From: Membranihabitans marinus
Lineage (GTDB): Bacteria > Bacteroidota > Bacteroidia > Chitinophagales > Saprospiraceae
Assembly: GCF_019802045.1 (NCBI RefSeq)
Contig: NZ_JAHVHU010000020.1
Span: 1-64,000, forward strand
Length of the DNA stretch: 64,000 bases
Reading direction: 5' to 3'
The notes under the pieces were generated by a model. That model had not been told where the DNA came from and ran no database searches. It worked only from the letters and a program-made list of their open reading frames with translations. This document shows positions 27,359 through 37,900 of the stretch, in pieces. The stretch's first letter is position 1, and each line of letters begins with the position of its first letter. A program made the position numbers and the translations under genes.

Positions 27359-27484
27359 GGTGGTTTGAGGACCATGAGTTTTTACAGATTGGGCTGTTCT
27401 TCCGGATTTGTTAAAGCTTAGCGTAGAGATCTGAGCTGGTGTCGGATCGGCACATCTTACTTTAAAAATTAAACATTACAACGC

Positions 27485-30154
27485 ATGTACTGTCATAAAC
27501 AGATTGTAAGAAATATTCTTTTTATTTTCATGCCCGGCTTATTTATCCTAGGCTGCCAGGAGGAACGGCCTCCCTGTGAACCCAATACCGAAGATGCTCT
27601 TTCTTTCCTTACCGATTCATTGAGAAACAACCTGGAATGGCCGGAAGACCTGGTCTTCAATGCGTTCTCCGGACCGGATCTGACGCCCAGTCCGGCTTGT
27701 ATGGCGGTAGCGCCCACCGGTGAAGTGTATGTTGGTGTGGATATGATCGGATCCCTGGGGAAGGAAATGGGCAATGGAAAAATTGTGCGTTTAGTGGATT
27801 GCAACCAGGATGGAATTGTGGATTCACACACTGAATTTGCTGTGCTGGATGATCCACGTGGGATTATCGCGATCGATGATCAGGTTTTTGTGCTGCACAC
27901 GACCTTTTCAGAAGAAACCAAAAAAGCAACCGGTATGGATCTGATCCGGTTGGAAGACAAGGATGGTGATGGGATAGCGGACGGTCCGCCTCACATATTG
28001 ATTGAAAATATATGTGCTCCCCGGTATTTGCGGGAACGCGGAACCGATCACGCCACCAATGGTATACGGATGGGAATTGATGGGTGGATCTATATTGCAG
28101 TGGGTGATTTTGGGTTCCATAATGCAGTGGACCGAGCGGGGACCACATTGACCCAGCTCGGTGGAGGGATTGTTCGGGTACGTCCGGATGGGACCGGTAT
28201 GGAAGTATATACCCATGGGATGAGAAACATCTACGATGTAGCTATTGATCCATACATGAATATTTTTACCCGTGGCAACACGAATGACGGAGGTGGTTGG
28301 AACATCCGTTTCACGGACCACATCCAGTCCGGAGAATATGGGTACCCCATGTTATTTAAACATTTTACGGAAGAAATCATTCCCGGTCTGGTCGATGTCG
28401 GCGGTGGTTCGGGGACTGGTGCTATTTACATGGATGACGACCGGTGGCCTGAGGCATACAATCAGGTGCCTTTGATGGCGGATTGGGGGCGAAGCCATTT
28501 GTACATGCATCCGGTGACGCCTTCCGGCGGGAGTTTTACGCAGCAAGAGAAAAAGTTTATTCAATTGCCTCAGATTACTGATGTCGATTTGGATGCTTCG
28601 GGAATTATGTATTTATCAGCCTGGGATGGCGCAGGGTATTCTGGAAGTCCAGATAAAGGATATACGGTTCGGGTGATTCCCGAAGGTTTTGAACCGAGCT
28701 ATTACGCCAGTTTGAAAAACGCCAAAGTGTCCCGGTTGATCGAAGAGTTAAAATCGGGTAGTTCGATTGCGCGGCAATATGCTTCGTATGTGCTGGTCCA
28801 TGAACAGGCTGAAGCTGCATCAAAAATCTGGAAACTGGTGCAAGATGATTCTCTGCCCATGGAGGCTCGTGTAGCAGCCATGTATACTTATGCACAGATG
28901 GCCGGGGCATCAGGTATTGACAATCTGGTGGAACTTTCAGAAGAGCCGGCTATGAGAGAATATGCGCTTCGAGCAATGACGGACCGATTGGATTGGATCG
29001 ATCAGGTCCCGGTGGAACCTTATTTGTCCGGGTTGAAAAGCGACAATGACCGGGTCAAAATTGCTTCGATTATCGGGTTGGGCCGTATGGAGCGAAAAGA
29101 AACCGCATCTGCTCTGCTTGAGATTAAAGTGCCGGATTCGTTTCAGGCACCTGAAATCGGTACCGACGGTCCACATGCGACTCCCAATTCGGAAATTATT
29201 CCCGCTCATGTGGCTGTGCGCGCGTTGGTACGAATGGATGCCGTTGATGAATTGCTGGATGCCGTTGAACAAGATAGAAACCCATTGGCTCTTTGGGCAC
29301 TGCGGTATATTCATGACCCAAAAGTGCCTCAAAGGTTGATGGCATGGTATGAGGAAAGTGATGATGCGAAGTTCCGGGCGGACATTCTGACCCTGCTGGC
29401 CCGGCTGTACCATCAGGAAGCCCCCTATGACGGATCCTGGTGGTGGGGAACCCGACCCGATACACACGGTCCATATTACAAAGCGGTAGAGTGGAATGCA
29501 TCGCCGCAGATCCGTGATTTCCTCATCAAGGCACGACGAAACACGCCATCATCAGATCACGACAGGTTTACGGTCCTTAATAGTAAATATCGATTGGGGA
29601 TAGAATCATTTGGTGAGCTGGAGCCTAAAAAACCCGTGGAAAAACAACCCTTAGCGGATTTGGAAAAAATTCGGAACAAAAAAGGACAGATCGGGAAGTC
29701 CTCCATCGAAGATGTGATGCTTGCGTTGGATAGAATCCAGGGAGATGTGGACGAAGGGAAAAAATTGTTTGTAAAGCAGGGGTGTCAGACTTGTCACAAT
29801 GTGGAGCCTGGTGAAGTGATGAAGGGGCCTTTTATGGGACAGGTTGGTTCCATCATGAACCGCCACCAAATAGCTGAATCAATCCTCAAGCCCAGTGCAT
29901 CGATTTCACAGGGCTTTGGAACCGTTCAGATTCGTACCAGTGATGAAAAAATATACGTCGGATTTGTGACCGAAGAATCTGCGGATGAACTGGTGATCCG
30001 AAATATTGCTGGTGCAGCCACAACCCTGAAAAAGGACGATATTAAGGAGCGAAATGAACTTGAATCTTCCATGATGCCATCCGGATTGGCAAACGCTTTG
30101 TCTTTCCAAGAATTTGCATCTTTAGTGGATTTCCTTAAAAACCAGACACAATAG
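27485..30154 (+). CDS. PVC-type membrane-bound dehydrogenase lipoprotein with c-type heme domain
   Basis: 889 residues. The N-terminus is a lipoprotein signal (FIFMPGLFILGC, Cys 23-24 region), so it is likely anchored in the envelope facing outside the cytoplasm. Residues about 45-430 form a soluble sugar-dehydrogenase/sorbosone-dehydrogenase-like beta-propeller (PACMAVAPTGEVYVGVD, GIRMGIDGWIYIAVGDFG, VRVRPDGTGMEVYTHGMRN, VDLDASGIMYLSAWDG). Residues about 435-700 are HEAT-like helical repeats. The C-terminal domain has one heme c site, GCQTCHNVEPGE (about residues 766-775), with GPFMGQVGSIMNRHQIAESI, the Pirellula/Verrucomicrobium-type putative heme-binding domain. It is expected to oxidise a sugar or polyol and pass electrons to cytochromes; the substrate is unknown. 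No export partner is adjacent. Confidence 0.85.
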   Translation: MYCHKQIVRNILFIFMPGLFILGCQEERPPCEPNTEDALSFLTDSLRNNLEWPEDLVFNAFSGPDLTPSPACMAVAPTGEVYVGVDMIGSLGKEMGNGKIVRLVDCNQDGIVDSHTEFAVLDDPRGIIAIDDQVFVLHTTFSEETKKATGMDLIRLEDKDGDGIADGPPHILIENICAPRYLRERGTDHATNGIRMGIDGWIYIAVGDFGFHNAVDRAGTTLTQLGGGIVRVRPDGTGMEVYTHGMRNIYDVAIDPYMNIFTRGNTNDGGGWNIRFTDHIQSGEYGYPMLFKHFTEEIIPGLVDVGGGSGTGAIYMDDDRWPEAYNQVPLMADWGRSHLYMHPVTPSGGSFTQQEKKFIQLPQITDVDLDASGIMYLSAWDGAGYSGSPDKGYTVRVIPEGFEPSYYASLKNAKVSRLIEELKSGSSIARQYASYVLVHEQAEAASKIWKLVQDDSLPMEARVAAMYTYAQMAGASGIDNLVELSEEPAMREYALRAMTDRLDWIDQVPVEPYLSGLKSDNDRVKIASIIGLGRMERKETASALLEIKVPDSFQAPEIGTDGPHATPNSEIIPAHVAVRALVRMDAVDELLDAVEQDRNPLALWALRYIHDPKVPQRLMAWYEESDDAKFRADILTLLARLYHQEAPYDGSWWWGTRPDTHGPYYKAVEWNASPQIRDFLIKARRNTPSSDHDRFTVLNSKYRLGIESFGELEPKKPVEKQPLADLEKIRNKKGQIGKSSIEDVMLALDRIQGDVDEGKKLFVKQGCQTCHNVEPGEVMKGPFMGQVGSIMNRHQIAESILKPSASISQGFGTVQIRTSDEKIYVGFVTEESADELVIRNIAGAATTLKKDDIKERNELESSMMPSGLANALSFQEFASLVDFLKNQTQ

Positions 30155-30230
30155 CTACGTTTTTGATAATCCAGACTTGATCGATTTTTGTTTTCTGTTA
30201 TTTTCTATATTTTGAAAAAAAAATTAGAAT

Positions 30231-30782
30231 ATGGACACAAATCGATTATCAAAAGAAATGGTTGGCATCCTCAACGAGCAGGTAAAGAATGAAGCGCAGG
30301 CCGCACAGATCTTCTTATCTTATGGAGCCTGGGCGGATGAGGCAGGGTACGAAGGTGTCGCCAATTTTTTGTTCCGTCATTCCCATGAAGAGCGCAACCA
30401 TATGATTAAATACATGGAATATATTATGCAGCGCGGAGGACGGGTCAACATTACCGCATTGGATGCACCACCGGCCGATCCGAAGAACCTTCAGGATTGC
30501 CTGGAGAAGATTTTTAAACACGAGGTAGAAAATACGGAAGCTATATATAAAATCACCAATCTTGCCCTGGAAGAAAAAGATTGGGCGACCTGGAACTTCA
30601 ATCAATGGTTCGTTCAGGAACAAATCGAAGAAGAAACGATGGTCATGGATCTGCTCGATAAGCTCAAAATTGCCGGGGGACCCAAAGCTACTGATGAATC
30701 TTTGTTTTACTTTGACAATCAATTGGCATCCATGCCCGATGAAGCCGATCTGGCTCGGGATGCAACGATCGATGAGCAGTAG
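30231..30782 (+). CDS. Ferritin
   Basis: A 183-residue iron-storage four-helix bundle. Ferroxidase ligands are visible in order: ILNEQVKNEAQAAQIFLSYG (first Glu), HSHEERNHMIKYMEYIMQRGG (ExxH), KHEVENTEAIYKI (Glu) and WFVQEQIEEE (Glu/Gln of helix D). This is the bacterial non-heme FtnA type: no central heme-ligand Met is obvious. It forms 24-mer shells oxidising and storing Fe(III). The sequence TATATTTTG 17 nt upstream is a -7-like box with a 3-nt spacer. A tandem repeat array begins 5 nt after the stop. Confidence 0.93.
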   Translation: MDTNRLSKEMVGILNEQVKNEAQAAQIFLSYGAWADEAGYEGVANFLFRHSHEERNHMIKYMEYIMQRGGRVNITALDAPPADPKNLQDCLEKIFKHEVENTEAIYKITNLALEEKDWATWNFNQWFVQEQIEEETMVMDLLDKLKIAGGPKATDESLFYFDNQLASMPDEADLARDATIDEQ

Positions 30783-30787
30783 TGGAG

Positions 30788-30914
30788 GTGTAGGGCGCTT
30801 CGCTGTTAGGTGTTAGGGCGCTTCGCTGTTAGGTGTTAGGACGCTTCGCTGTTAGGTGTTAGGGCGCTTCGCTGTTAGGTGTTAGGACGCTTCGCTGTTA
30901 GGTGTTAGGGCGCT
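30788..30914. repeat. Tandem array of a 23-bp unit, about 5.5 copies
   Basis: The unit gtgttagggcgcttcgctgt plus tag is repeated head to tail at 30788-30809 (one base shorter), 30810-30832, 30833-30855, 30856-30878, 30879-30901, and a partial copy at 30902-30914. Copies differ at one position (gggcgc or ggacgc) in an alternating g,g,a,g,a,g order. There are no unique spacers, so it is not CRISPR. A related but non-tandem sequence appears at 53574-53612. Confidence 0.95.
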
Positions 30915-31293
30915 GTACTTTAGGTTAGGAAGCCTCTTTTTTTAGTGACGTGCAGTAAGCTATTTCAGGTGTATGACAGTTTTTAAATAGTAATCGCCAT
31001 ATGTGTCTGTCTGGTTAATGTAGCAAAAGCATCCTGCTTTTGGAAAATGCTCAATGTCTGGAGGTGGTCCCCAACGTATTGGGACGGGCACTTTCCTTAA
31101 GAAAGTACTAGCCCAGGAAAGGATAATACTATTTTGTGAGGTGTTTGTGGGATTTAAGCGTGAAAAACCGGCCGAATGATAGGATATCAGAAATATTATA
31201 ATATTTTTACTGCGATTGAATCAAAAAATCATGCCATCATTGGGAGTGCATGACTGAGATTCCATATTTTTTAAACAGCTGTAACCCTACTCG
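30915..31293. other. Intergenic region with two hairpins
   Basis: No gene. A perfect 8-bp hairpin CAAAAGCA/TGCTTTTG with a 3-nt loop lies at 31024-31042. A CCCAA-CGTA-TTGGG palindrome lies at 31070-31083, followed by ACTTTC-CTTAA-GAAAGT at about 31090-31106. The second is one of two copies of a dispersed element (see 51851-51879). Confidence 0.55.
31061..31088. repeat. Dispersed palindromic element, copy 1
   Basis: gaggtggtccccaacgtatt followed by gggacggg. It aligns with copy 2 at 51851-51879 through GAGG, TCCCCAA, ATTGGG and AC. The palindromic core and intergenic placement are like REP-type or other small mobile palindromes. Confidence 0.5.
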
Positions 31294-32769
31294 ATGACCA
31301 CGATTGACTACGTTCTGTTTTTCACCTATCTGATCGGTATTATCCTACTTGGTGCTTCTTTTTATTCAAAAAATAAATCATCAGATGCCTTCACCACTGG
31401 TAATCAAAAGTTCCCGGCGTGGGCAGTGACCTTGTCAATCTTTGCAACATTTGTGAGTAGTATAAGCTACCTCGCTCTTCCCGGCAGTGCGTATATGGGA
31501 AATTGGAATGTGTTCGTTTTTAGTCTCTCTTTGCCTATTGCGGCGCTTATCGCAGTCCGGTATTTTGTACCCTTGTACCGGCGTGTTAACAGTCCTTCAG
31601 CATATACGTTTTTGGAGAACCGATTCGGTTTGTGGGCTCGAATCTATGTATCAGCGTGTTATCTTTTGACCCAGGTAATGCGCATAGGAACGATATTGTA
31701 TCTTTTGGCTATTACGGTCCACACCATCACAGACTGGAACATCCCTTTTATCATATTGCTCACAGGTATTTCTGTGTTGATTTATTCGATCATGGGAGGT
31801 ATTCAGGCGGTGATCTGGACCGATGCCATACAGGCGATTGTGTTGATTGGCGGCGCATTGATATGTATCGTTTATTTGCTGGTGAATATCCCTGGTGGTT
31901 GGGATACGTTTGTGACGGTGGGACAAGAGTCGGGGAAGTTTTCTCTGGGCAGTTATGGATTGGAACTGGACGCGCCCACATTTTGGGTGGTGCTGATTTA
32001 CGGTTTGTTTATCAACCTGCAGAATTATGGCATTGATCAAAACTATGTCCAGCGGTACGTAGCATCATCGTCGGACAAGAATGCGGGTAAATCTGCGCTT
32101 TGGGGAGGCTTGCTCTATATTCCGGTTTCTTTAGGATTTTTGTTGATCGGTACCTTGCTTTATGTATACTACCAGACAAGCGGTTCATTACCTACAGATC
32201 TGATGGGAGAAGGCCAGAGTGACAAGGTTTTCCCTTATTTTATAGTACAAGAACTGCCGGCCGGGATGACCGGGATATTGATCGCATCTATTTTTGCAGC
32301 CGGGATGAGTACAGTATCAACCAGCTTCAACAGCGGTGCTACGGTGATTTATACGGATTATTACAAGCGATTTTTTGCAAAAGAAACGGGTAAGGATCAT
32401 TCGATGCGTGCGTTGTATGTTGCTTCAGCAGTATTGTCTGTGCTGGGAATGATTGTTGCATTGGCAATGATTAATGTCAAAAGTGCCCTGGACGCCTGGT
32501 GGTCATTGGCCTCTATTTTTAGTGGGGGGATGCTCGGCTTGTTTTTGCTCGGAGCCTTTGCCCGGCGAACTACACAGGTCGGTGCTATTGCCGGTGTCGT
32601 TGCTGGTTTATTGCTAATCGTGTATCTCAACGTACTTCCGTTTTTTACCGATTCCGGAGAAACATCAGGATTGCATAGTTATCTGACGATTGTCTTATCT
32701 ACGACCCTGATCTTTTTGGTCGGATTTCTGGTGTCTATTTTTTTTGGAAAGAATGAAAAAAGGGTCTAA
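31294..32769 (+). CDS. Sodium:solute symporter (SSS family)
   Basis: A 491-residue inner-membrane transporter with about 13 helices. The N-terminus YVLFFTYLIGIILLGASFY, the re-entrant FATFVSSISYLALPGSAYMG, IYSIMGGIQAVIWTDAIQA (classic SSS signature after helix 5) and ASIFAAGMSTVSTSFNSGAT (the helix 8 Na+-site motif) identify the family. It couples Na+ entry to uptake of a sugar, sialic acid or carboxylate. Its position beside an AraC regulator and a SusCD-glycosidase locus suggests a mono- or disaccharide released by those enzymes (inference). Convergent with the GNAT gene with a 4-bp overlap. Confidence 0.92.
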   Translation: MTTIDYVLFFTYLIGIILLGASFYSKNKSSDAFTTGNQKFPAWAVTLSIFATFVSSISYLALPGSAYMGNWNVFVFSLSLPIAALIAVRYFVPLYRRVNSPSAYTFLENRFGLWARIYVSACYLLTQVMRIGTILYLLAITVHTITDWNIPFIILLTGISVLIYSIMGGIQAVIWTDAIQAIVLIGGALICIVYLLVNIPGGWDTFVTVGQESGKFSLGSYGLELDAPTFWVVLIYGLFINLQNYGIDQNYVQRYVASSSDKNAGKSALWGGLLYIPVSLGFLLIGTLLYVYYQTSGSLPTDLMGEGQSDKVFPYFIVQELPAGMTGILIASIFAAGMSTVSTSFNSGATVIYTDYYKRFFAKETGKDHSMRALYVASAVLSVLGMIVALAMINVKSALDAWWSLASIFSGGMLGLFLLGAFARRTTQVGAIAGVVAGLLLIVYLNVLPFFTDSGETSGLHSYLTIVLSTTLIFLVGFLVSIFFGKNEKRV

Positions 32770-33320
32770 CTACTCCAGTCCCACAACACAATATCCCAGA
32801 CCTGGTGCTCCGTAGCGTATTCGTGAACGACCTCAAACTCGATTTTCAAATGCGCATGCAAAGATCTTGGATTACTGCGGGCGATTTCTGTGACAATAAA
32901 ATCACAAGATGATTCAATTTTACGTTTGGTCCCCCGATACAGCGATCCCAACAAACCTCGGCCCCGATACGCTGCATCGATGCAGCATTGACCGCCGATC
33001 ATATAAGGATATTGGGAGAGGGCTATTCCACCGATATTGACTTTTTCAAAATTTGCTAACATCGGTTTCAGTACTGGAAATGATTTCGCCCTATGGGGGT
33101 ACATGGAAAGATTGTACCCGACGACACCGGTTTCATCAACAGCTACCATTTGCGGAGATTCCATCATCATAGCCCGAAGAATTTCAGGGTTATGCTCCAG
33201 GGTCACGAAACCATCAGACCAGTCCTCGTTCTCGTTTTCTGGAACCATTAAGTGTTTTTTCTGCAAGGCCAGCATCCCTTCAATATCTTTTTCATCCTTC
33301 ATTTCTCTGATATGAATCAT
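32766..33320 (-). CDS. GNAT-family N-acetyltransferase
   Basis: 184 residues. IHIREMKDEKDIEGMLALQ at the start and CCIDAAYRGRGLLGSLYRGT, which contains the acetyl-CoA pyrophosphate-binding R/Q-x-x-G-x-G/A pattern (YRGRGLLG), identify the GNAT fold. The acceptor is unknown. It lies 48 nt downstream of the AraC gene on the same strand and could be co-transcribed with it. The stop overlaps the symporter stop. Confidence 0.8.
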   Translation of the reverse strand: MIHIREMKDEKDIEGMLALQKKHLMVPENENEDWSDGFVTLEHNPEILRAMMMESPQMVAVDETGVVGYNLSMYPHRAKSFPVLKPMLANFEKVNIGGIALSQYPYMIGGQCCIDAAYRGRGLLGSLYRGTKRKIESSCDFIVTEIARSNPRSLHAHLKIEFEVVHEYATEHQVWDIVLWDWSS

Positions 33321-33368
33321 AAACTCAATGGCTTTGCTCTTTTATAGAAGGTGTAAAAAAGGCTTTTT

Positions 33369-34289
33369 TTAATCTTGCTGTAAATCGGCCACGACATTGG
33401 GGTGTAAATGCGGATTTTGATTTTTCTCGCTATATGCCCTGTAGTATTGACTGGGCGATTGTTTGGTGATTTCCTTGAATTTGCGATTAAAATTGGACAC
33501 ATTATTGAATCCGCTTTCATAGCAGATCTGATTAATGTTGAGATTGTTTTCCAGAAGCAATTTGCAGGCATAGCCCACCCGCAATTCTGTCACAAACTCA
33601 ATATATGTTTTGGAGGTTCTTTTTTTAAAATACCGGCAGAAGTAATTGGGGCTAATGTGAACATGTTTTGCAACATCCTGAATGGTAATGCCATTTTTGA
33701 AATTGCTCAGTGTATACTGATAGATTTCATTGATCTTATCATTGGGGTCTATTTTGTATTGATCTACAAACCCTTGACTTGCGAGGTAGTTCAATTCATT
33801 GGATTGGGCAATGATGTCCAGCATATCCAGCAGATGAATCACCCGTTGTGCTTTATGCAAATGGAGAATCTCTTCCATTTTGTTCACGATGGTGTCATGT
33901 GTTTTTCCGTGTATTTGAAATCCACGAGTTGCGGCATTAAGTAATTTCTGAATATGTTGATGTTCGGGAATAGCTAAAAACTCTTTTCCCCAGAAATCTT
34001 GTTTAAAATGAATAGCGATGGATTCAATATGCTGATCACTGTTTTGATCAAAATAGATGTCATCGTTTCGCCACATGTGAGGAAGGTTGGAACCCAAAAG
34101 TATTAGATCGCCATCAGTGAACCGTTCAATACTATCCCCGGCCAATCGGGTTCCTGAGCTCTTTCGTATGTAGGTGAGCTCAATTTCGGGATGATAGTGC
34201 CAATAATTGTATAGAAATGGATAAATGTTTTCCCGTACGCTAAACGAGTGTTCGGCATTGGAGTCAACTTTTCGAAGAATGGGTTTCAT
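33369..34289 (-). CDS. AraC-family transcriptional regulator
   Basis: 306 residues. The N-terminal half is a cupin-like sensor (YWHYHPEIELTYIRKSSGTR, DGDLILLGSNLPHMW). The C-terminal 100 residues carry the two AraC helix-turn-helix units: GITIQDVAKHVHISPNYFCR, and INQICYESGFNNVSNFNRKF with the second signature; RVGYACKLLLE lies between them. It is divergent from the SusC gene across 613 nt, the usual arrangement for a regulator of a sugar-utilisation locus, so SusCD control by this protein is likely (inference). Confidence 0.93.
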   Translation of the reverse strand: MKPILRKVDSNAEHSFSVRENIYPFLYNYWHYHPEIELTYIRKSSGTRLAGDSIERFTDGDLILLGSNLPHMWRNDDIYFDQNSDQHIESIAIHFKQDFWGKEFLAIPEHQHIQKLLNAATRGFQIHGKTHDTIVNKMEEILHLHKAQRVIHLLDMLDIIAQSNELNYLASQGFVDQYKIDPNDKINEIYQYTLSNFKNGITIQDVAKHVHISPNYFCRYFKKRTSKTYIEFVTELRVGYACKLLLENNLNINQICYESGFNNVSNFNRKFKEITKQSPSQYYRAYSEKNQNPHLHPNVVADLQQD

Positions 34290-34902
34290 GGTGTGGAATT
34301 TGGTGTCTTAATACGTTCTATATATAGGCGTTGACCTTTAATCAGAGTTTAAGATTTTCTCACAAAAATTATATTCTATTTAAAGGTTTATAACCAATAA
34401 AAATTCTGTAGATAGTGAAATATTGATCCTTCGGTCCCTGTAATCATACTTTCTCTATTGAGGAAGCCAATATAATATAAATTATGGCTATTATTTACAT
34501 AAATGAAAGGTTAATTGTTTTTTAAATTTGGATCAGCGGTAACATTCTGAATCAGAGTCAGCCGTAATACCCTAAAATGAAGTACATGTGAAAAGACTTT
34601 ATAGCGAATGGTTATTGGATGCATAAAACCAGTAGTTGCTGGTTTGGATTGAATAAGACGGTTCTGCGCACAGGTTCCTGTGCTATTCGTTGTAAATCAT
34701 TGGTAGATCAAATTTAATCAAAACTTCATATAGGTTTAGTCTAAAGCTCGTGTATTCAGCGATATCTTTATTGTGAATTTGGGAGCTTTCGACCCAAAAT
34801 TAAGTATTGGAATTAACATTAGACCTTCGAGTAATTTCTTATGCTGTGAAGGTTTTGAAGATGAATGATTTTATAGATCAATTTTTTTATTAAAAAATAA
34901 CA
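34290..34902. other. Intergenic control region between araC-type regulator and susC
   Basis: 613 nt, AT-rich, with no convincing gene. It should contain the divergent promoters. I see no exact TAnnTTTG box within 60 nt of either start and no obvious AraC-type direct repeat pair. Confidence 0.45.
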
Positions 34903-37900
34903 ATGATGAAACACAAATTAAAAATTTGTATGAACTCGGTGTTGATTTTGGCATTAGCTCTGTGGCTCCCACTGGGAGCGCATGCTGGCCCGGCACCTGT
35001 AGATCAAATCACCGGTCAGATTACCGATGAAAGCAATGAACCGCTGGTGGGGGTTAATGTCCTCGTAAAAGGAAGTTCAAAGGGAACTTCAACGGATTTT
35101 AATGGGATGTATACCCTCCAGGATGTTGATGACGATGCCGTATTGGTAGTAACCTATATCGGTTATGTCAAGCAAGAAATCAATGTCAATGGTCAGTCGA
35201 CCATTAATATCGTCATGGAATCCAGTTCTCAGACATTGGACCAGGTGGTTGTTACCGCGCTGGGCGTATCCCGCGACAAAAAATCGCTGGGGTATGCTGT
35301 TGAAGAGGTGGATGGCGGCAAACTCAATGAAGTCGTACAAGAAAATGTGCTCAACGGTTTATCCGGAAGGGTATCTGGGGTGACCATCAATTCTACTGGT
35401 GGTTCTGCTACTTCTTCGGTGAGTATGATTATTCGTGGGGCTTCCTCGCTGACAGGTGATAATCAACCGCTTTTTGTAATTGATGGGGTGCCTGTAAGTA
35501 ATTCATTGGGCGGCAACACCCAAGAGGTTGGATCCCGGAATGTGGTCGATTTTGGTAACGCAATTTCGGATCTGAATCCTGCAGATATCGAGAATGTTTC
35601 GATTCTTAAAGGAGCCGGAGCTGCTGCGCTGTATGGATCACGTGCTGGTAACGGGGTCGTGTTGATCACCACCAAAACCGGAAAAAAGAACGAAAAGATG
35701 AAAGTGTCGGTCAACACTAGTGCGGTGTTTGATCAACCCTATGAATACCTTAAAATGCACAATTCTTTTGCCACAGGGGTAACTCCTTTTACGGAAGAGC
35801 AGTGGAAGAATCTGACAGGTGGACCGTTGGTCATCGATGAAGGTAGTGCCGGCCGGTTGGGTCCTCAACTCGACATTGGTCAGAAGGCCATACAGTGGAA
35901 CAGTCCTGTTGATGAAAATGGAAATAAAATACCGACCCCGTTGGTTTCTCACCCCAACAATGTCGCCAACTTTGTCCAAACGGGTATAACCAATACGAAT
36001 AATATTTCGATTAGCGGTGGTTCGGGTAGCAGTGCCTACCGGGTTTCCTATACGAATATGAACAACCGGGGTATTGTACCCAATTCGGATATGTTCCGGA
36101 ATTCCCTGAATGTAAGTGGGTCCTATGAAGTGAACCCAAAATTGAACGTAAGCACCAATATTAATATCGGACGATCCAAATCCAATAGTATTCCGGCCAC
36201 CAACCGGGGCACGAATCCGCTGGAATGGGCTTATAAAGTATCTGGTCACGTAGATATTTTGGATCTCAAGAATTATTGGGCTGAAGGACAGGAAGGCATC
36301 CAGCAATACCAGGTTCCTGATCACAACAACCCGTATTTTCTGGCCTATGAAGTGAAAAATGCATTTACGCGGGATCGGGTTTTTGGAAATGCACAAGCCG
36401 ATTATAAGTTAACACCCGATCTGACGGCATCTTTGACCTTTGCCCTGGATCGATACGATGAAGACCGCAGCAGTCAGATCCCCTATAGTGAAGATCGGAA
36501 CTCGAGAGGAACTTATGGCATTGAAAGCCTGGCTCGAATGGAAAGTAATACCTCGGTTAACCTGGCTTATGACAAATATTTTGAAAATTTTTCACTGCGA
36601 GCGTCAGTGGGTGGAAATTCCATGTATCAGACATACAACGGTAATTCTGCGAAGTCTACTCGAGGTGGATTGGTGATCCCTGATCTTTATACCTTATCCA
36701 ATATATCCCCATCCAATCTTCAATATGGTAATTACCGCAGTCAGAAAGCCATCTATAGTGCTTATGGAATGGCTAGTCTGGGTTATAATGATATGTTGTA
36801 TCTTGACGTTACAGCACGGAATGACTGGTCCAGTACGTTACCGGAAGCGAATCGATCTTATTTTTATCCATCGGCTACTTTGAGTGCGCTGGTGAATAAT
36901 ATTTTCCAAATGGGAGACAACATCGATATGATCAAGCTCCGCGGTGGCTGGGCTCAGGTCGGTAATGACACTGGTCCTTACCGGTTGCAGTCAACGCTTG
37001 GTAACGCGGGTGCATGGGATGGTGTGACGAGATTGTCCACTTCTGGTACGTTGTTGACTCCGGATCTGAAACCCGAGATTATTTCTTCTATAGAAGTGGG
37101 AACAGAATGGATTTTGTTCCAAGACAAATTCCGTTTTGATGTAACCTATTACGAATCGGAGAACCGAAATCAGATTTTGTCTCTGGCTTTGCCCCAGTCC
37201 TCGGGGTATGGCAGTAAACTGATCAATGCCGGGCAGGTGAGTAGCCGGGGGGTCGAACTCTCTATTGGTTCCACGGTTTTTTCCACGAATGATTTTTCGT
37301 GGGATGTAGATTTTAACTACACCTTTAACCGGACACGTATTGATGAGCTAGCTGATGGAATTGACTTTATCCGATTTTGGAGCGATGCCAAAGGCGGTGC
37401 ATACACCTGGGTAGGTGAAGACATTGGAAATATTTATGATCGTAAACTGGTTACGGTTGAAGATCCAAATTCACCTTATTATGGTTGGCCGCTTTTGGAT
37501 GGATCTGGAAGCTGGGATGATAAGAGTGGTGTCAATGATTTGGTCAAGATCGGTAATTACAATCCAGATTTTATTATCGGGATGCAAACAGGATTGCGAT
37601 GGAAAAATTTCCGACTCAGTGCCGTAATGGATTGGCGACAAGGTGGTGACTTTATTTCGCAAACGTACAGATATTCCGAGTCTGATTTTGCTACACAGCG
37701 ACAGTTGGACGAAGTCATCAATCCGGACAATGTGCCTGGAGGCAGAGCCGGCATTGCCGAATATCTCAAAAACAATGCTGATGAACTGATTGTCAACAGT
37801 ACGACGGTCGTTGGCGGACCTACGCCAGAAATGGGCGGGTATGAAATTAACTACCAAGGTATTCCTGTGGGGAGTGGAACGTTCAATCCTGGTGTCATCG

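Noticed and set aside
30788-30914. Possible CRISPR array
   Set aside because: Repeats are contiguous without unique spacers and no cas genes are in the window; it is a simple tandem repeat.
35463-36396. Long minus-strand open frames inside the susC gene (and similar antisense frames in other genes)
   Set aside because: They are antisense shadows of strongly supported genes and lack any independent domain or promoter evidence.
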